From NCBI GenBank assembly GCA_023159155.1, contig JAJNNX010000002.1:1302001-1366000 (forward strand): DNA of 64,000 nt. The letters are read 5' to 3'. The stretch comes from Ustulina deusta (taxonomy: Eukaryota > Ascomycota > Sordariomycetes > Xylariales > Xylariaceae). The notes beneath the pieces are model-generated. The model worked only from the letters and a program-made list of their open reading frames with translations. It made no database searches and had not been told where the DNA came from. This document shows, piece after piece, positions 60,592-64,000 of this stretch. Position numbers and translations under genes: made by a program. Position 1 is the stretch's first letter; each line of letters begins with the position of its first letter.

Positions 60592-61434
60592 TTATACGAG
60601 GATGGCAAATACGCCCGCCACGGCCATCACAAAAATGGCGCCTATCCGGCCATCATTCTCCTTCGCAGCAATAGAAACCTGGACCAAAGGCGAACCAGAC
60701 GCGGAAGGCTGGGTTGAAGGCGAAGCAGACATGGAAGGCCGTTTTGAAGATGAGGCAGACACGTTTGTTATTTGTGCTATTCCGGGCGCTGAAGACGAAG
60801 ATGTTTTGTGACAAGCTGCTGAAAAATTCACGGTAAACTTCGTCACGAAATCCATTCTGGGCTCCGTAGAAGGTTGCGCATCAGAATCCGGCATATAGAT
60901 CGGAGTCGATCCCGGATCGGCCGTGAGAAACGGCGTGACGATGAAAGTACGGCTAACCCTGGTCGGAGTGGCCACTGTATGATCGGGATTCGTGATATAG
61001 TCATTTACTGCGGAATTTGGCAGATCAAAACCAGCCCTTGCAGCGCACGTTACTAAGTCTTCATCCTACTCAAGAGCTTAGTAACTTGATCGTCCAATAT
61101 ATCACCATGGCAACCTACATCAAAGCAGCAATACCCCGCGACGGGTGCACAATAACTACCATCATTGCAAAACGCTCCTTCGCGTTCGCAGCATGTCTAC
61201 CTCACCGTCAGTACAGACAATAGCTTGGCACTTATTTCAACGTACCTGACCAAGATTTGGGTTAAAACACCATGTGCTCTCCGGCCCGCCACACGGTATT
61301 GAGCCATTTCCATATGTCTGGTCGCAGGTCATGAGCTGTCGCCTACCAGGTGGAGTGGACAACGGCGAGTAGCTTTCTGTTGCTTGTGCTAGCAGCTCGA
61401 AAGCCGGCAGGAGGAATAATGACGAGTGTAACAT
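60592..61434 (-). CDS. Cysteine-rich secreted protein, probable GPI anchor
   Basis: Exons are 61434-61246, 61196-61119 and 61065-60592; introns are 49 and 53 nt. The protein is 246 aa. A signal peptide is likely (MLHSSLFLLPAFELLAQ). The Cys-rich module then has MTCDQTYGNGSIPCGG, STWCFNPNLGQ, TCCERE, YCAPVAGYCC and a closing VTCAARAGF; the splice joins fall between these blocks. A Ser/Thr/Pro-rich stalk and a hydrophobic end (GAIFVMAVAGVFAILV) fit GPI anchoring. The module is a recurring one in ascomycete surface proteins of unknown function. Its 3' end is 180 bp from that of IZH3 (convergent). Confidence 0.75.
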
Positions 61435-62985
61435 GTTGGTGTTGCCAGAGCTTTCACGCCACTGAATGTGATTAAGCTTGAGGTCGACAAGTGGCCAGTA
61501 TTTCGAAACAACAAAGTTGTGACCGAACAATCGAACGCGACAATTTCCCAGAGGAACGGTTTCGACAACAAAGGTAAACAGTGGACGATAGAAGATAATG
61601 AATAGACGGACAACACGATCTAGAGATGCATGGACCGAACGAACAAGAGTATAGAGTTTAGATGTAAAGACGCGAAAAGCAAAGCGGCACAAGAGGGAAT
61701 GGTTTAAGCTTTCTTTTTAAAATCCTCGAAGATAGACGTTAGAAGAAGAGGACAGTCTCTTAAATACAGATTCACGTGTTCTCGTTCCCTTTAGATGAGG
61801 CAGGGAAGCAGACATTATATCCTATTTGTTAACTAAGCAATAGGCCTCTCTATGTCTGAGTTAAGGTCAATTACGAGGCATTTCAATTCCATGGTAGTTG
61901 AAGTATCAGCCGATCTATTAGGCCCCTACATTGCTCACGCGAACTGTTGACGAGAGGTAGTGGAATTTAGCGTTCGTTAAGTAGTTCGCATTGGCGTTAT
62001 AAGCCTCCCTACCTCCCTACCTCCCTTCCAATCTGCGCCTCTTACCTCGGCTGATTGGCATCGGTATCTACCTACCTAGGTACTTAACTTAGGTAGGGCA
62101 CACAAATCAGCGGAGGAGGGTCGGCGTGTTGATGTCATCGGTCGCAGTGCATATGCATAGGTATATTATACTGGTACGCGCATATGCGTGCGCACACACG
62201 CAGGTGGGTAGGGACAGCTCGCGACCCCTAGAAAAAAGGTTGAGGATGCGGCTGTCGCAGTATGAAACCTAGATCTGGGGGTTATTTGTTCCTCATTCTT
62301 CTTCGCCCTCGACTAATCAAGACCTATTTGGACGAGACGTCTCTCATCATTCTCTTTTATGGTTGACTGACGTGTGCTCATATTCTCTCTGCCAATGCTA
62401 ATAGACACACAACATGACATGGCGAAAGATGGTGCAGGTACCTGTGCATCGGTATGCATGAACTCGGAAAAATCATAGTACTCACAGGTAAATACTCCGG
62501 ATTGGTTTTCTTCGTTATTTTGAGTGCTGCTGCTGAAAGAACTTGGCTAAGTCTTGAAGCAAGCCGTTTCTACCTACTCAGTACATTCTAAATCACTCCA
62601 TTGCCCCCCCTCCCCCCCCCACCCGAATTCCCGTGGTCTCTTATTTTATTTTTTTTGCCCCGTGGATTAAATCTAAGATACTAATAGTACAATGTGGTAC
62701 CAAACCAGGCGCGAGAATTGTTCTTTCATCGTAACGTCGTTCACAACGTGCGTCCCATAGCGTTCGTTGACATCGTCATTGCGATGGTTAAAATATAATA
62801 CAGGTCATAGTGGACTTCAACCAACTTTATCCTTCTAACCCCATCCGAAAGGGGTGTTCGTGATCGGGACAATCATCTCGCTGAGCGGCGTACCCCAATA
62901 TTGGACCAAGATCGTTCGGCCTTGCACCTAATTTCAATGTGAACTTCCGAGGAGACACCTAAGCTGTAGAGCGAAACCCTCTTCG
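61435..62985. other. Intergenic region
   Basis: No gene was seen in 1.55 kb. It has a CCTACCTACCTAGGTA motif near 62071-62083 and a C-rich low-complexity run at about 62604-62622. It contains the 5' flank of the Cys-rich gene and the 3' flank of BUB2. Confidence 0.5.
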
Positions 62986-63949
62986 TCACAAGGCATGATT
63001 GACAATCTCCTCGTACACGTCATTAGGTATCATTTTGATGATAGCCAACGCATGGGCTTTGATCTGGTCGGCATGCAAAGTCGGGAATGATCGCAGTAGT
63101 TTATTAGGACTGCATAACGCGGTTAGCATTGGCGGCTCGATAACAATAAGAAAGCGGACAGCAGCTGACCTTGAGGAGCCGAGCAATTCGTTGCGCATCA
63201 TGATCAGCTGAGCGACGATGCAGAGAATGTTCAGGTGCGGCCCGTAAGCAAACAGGAAATCCCATAATCGCAATACCTCTGGCAGAGGGGGTGTACAAGC
63301 ACACAGTGTCAGTACTGACGGAAAGGCGTATATCTCTGCTGAGAGGCCCTTCGAGGTGAGATAGAGGCTCAACTTGGTGTCTACGATGCTCAAAACCTTA
63401 TCTACGAGCGCAAGACCGCGGTGTACACCATCCATAGCACCCCGGATATAGCCTGGACATTCCTTGGTAAGGAGCTGATGAAACGCTACGAAGGCCTCAG
63501 CCTCGCTACGGGCAGCATATAAGAAGGGAGCTGCTAGCACGTTCATGCCCTGCACATAAGTCCCCGGCTCAGCAGCATTCGAGTCGGACCCTTCCGTCGT
63601 AAGTGTAAGGGCGCGGGCGCGACTCCTTGCTGCTGGTGACGATGTAATCACCTGCGACATGTCGCTGCGGGCGGGGCTAGCACTATTGCTAGCAGGGAGC
63701 GACTGTCGACTGCTAGACGGACGACGCTCTTCCTTGGAATCATGCAGCATCCAAGCAACCGCATTCAGCAGTCGGATCAAGCTAGCCTCACTGACACGGC
63801 GACGGAAGAGCGGATCGGTGGTCAGGGTTCGAAATGTGTCGTTGCGGATTTTGGAATAAGCGGGAGAAGCGCCGCGGTGAACGAGCTTGAGGTATTCGTC
63901 GGTCGTCAGGACAGGGGCGTCGAGCAATATCAGCCAGATGTATATTCGA
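62986..63949 (-). CDS. BUB2: Mitotic checkpoint GTPase-activating protein BUB2, 5' exons outside window
   Basis: TBC-domain GAP that, with Bfa1, restrains mitotic exit/septation signalling. Visible exons are 63949-63170 and 63109-62986; the first exons lie beyond the right edge. The segment RIYIWLILLDAP begins at a TTCTAG acceptor. TBC features include SKIRNDTFRTL and SEASLIRLLNA, then YVQGMNVLAAPFLY (the Gln of the TBC finger), CPGYIRGAMDGVHRGL and a LRLWDFLFAYGPHLN block. The 60-nt intron (63110-63169; GTCAGC donor, GCTAAC branch) has no stop and is a multiple of three, so reading through it adds 20 residues to an otherwise conserved join (LLGSS to SPNKLLRSFP). A low-complexity Ser/Arg insertion lies at about 70-115 of the visible part. 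Confidence 0.88.
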
Positions 63950-64000
63950 CTAGAAGACTAGGTGAGGGAGATGGTGATTAGCTTTGTGACTGCAGAAGAC

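Noticed and set aside
1..64000. CRISPR arrays, bacterial operons, rRNA genes, biosynthetic cluster
   Set aside because: No regularly spaced repeats, no rRNA-like stretches, and no PKS, NRPS or terpene cyclase gene. The organisation is eukaryotic throughout.

Overview
The window is nuclear DNA of a filamentous ascomycete, most probably a Sordariomycete. Evidence: short GT-AG introns (about 50-150 nt) with CTAAC/CTGAC-type branch sites, an ascomycete gene set (TPC1, MIC26, OCT1, REV1, QCR9, UBR1, SWD3, ISC1, BUB2), and an NDR-type kinase that looks like the ortholog of Fusarium PUK1. Order or genus cannot be fixed from the sequence. All gene models were spliced by eye; exon sums and phases were checked by hand.

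Layout. 1-3929: 5'-truncated gene for a protein resembling the pore-forming/delivery region of large clostridial toxins (TcdA/TcdB), with an apparent frameshift. 4951-10100: three mitochondrial genes, TPC1 (+), MIC26 (-) and OCT1 (+); MIC26 and OCT1 share a divergent promoter. 11407-12012: WSC-domain cell-surface protein. 12257-18149: REV1 (-) and a RED-like splicing factor (+), head to head. 18768-23773: nucleoside hydrolase (+), PYM (-), QCR9 (+). 24737-31246: UBR1. 32416-33990: SWD3/WDR5-like COMPASS subunit (-). 33991-37264: gene-poor, with a 397 bp inverted-repeat element and a decayed gene. 37265-39327: ISC1. 39830-42982: PUK1-like kinase (-). 43822-45496: FPR3/FPR4 nucleolar FKBP (-). 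47010-48055: DJ-1/PfpI protein (-). 49342-51549: membrane GT2 glycosyltransferase (-). 51550-56446: gene desert with one orphan exon-like segment. 56447-57396: THOC5-like (-). 58645-60411: IZH3/PAQR (+). 60592-61434: Cys-rich GPI protein (-). 62986-63949: BUB2, cut by the right edge (-).

Main discovery. The kinase at 39830-42982 is open through its whole length except for two adjacent in-frame TAG codons (41176-41171, minus strand), exactly where the kinase family has Trp-Trp in subdomain IX. Both lie in the loop of a predicted hairpin. This is the arrangement known for Fusarium graminearum PUK1, whose tandem UAG codons are changed to UGG by A-to-I mRNA editing in perithecia. The gene should therefore be annotated as one recoded CDS, not as two fragments or a pseudogene. 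The second notable item is the toxin-like pore domain in a fungal genome.

Most other genes are housekeeping genes: mitochondrial biogenesis (TPC1, MIC26, OCT1, QCR9), genome maintenance and cell cycle (REV1, BUB2), RNA metabolism (RED, PYM, THOC5), chromatin (SWD3, FPR), protein turnover (UBR1) and membrane/wall functions (ISC1, IZH3, GT2, WSC, GPI protein). They are interleaved on both strands and show no sign of a biosynthetic gene cluster.
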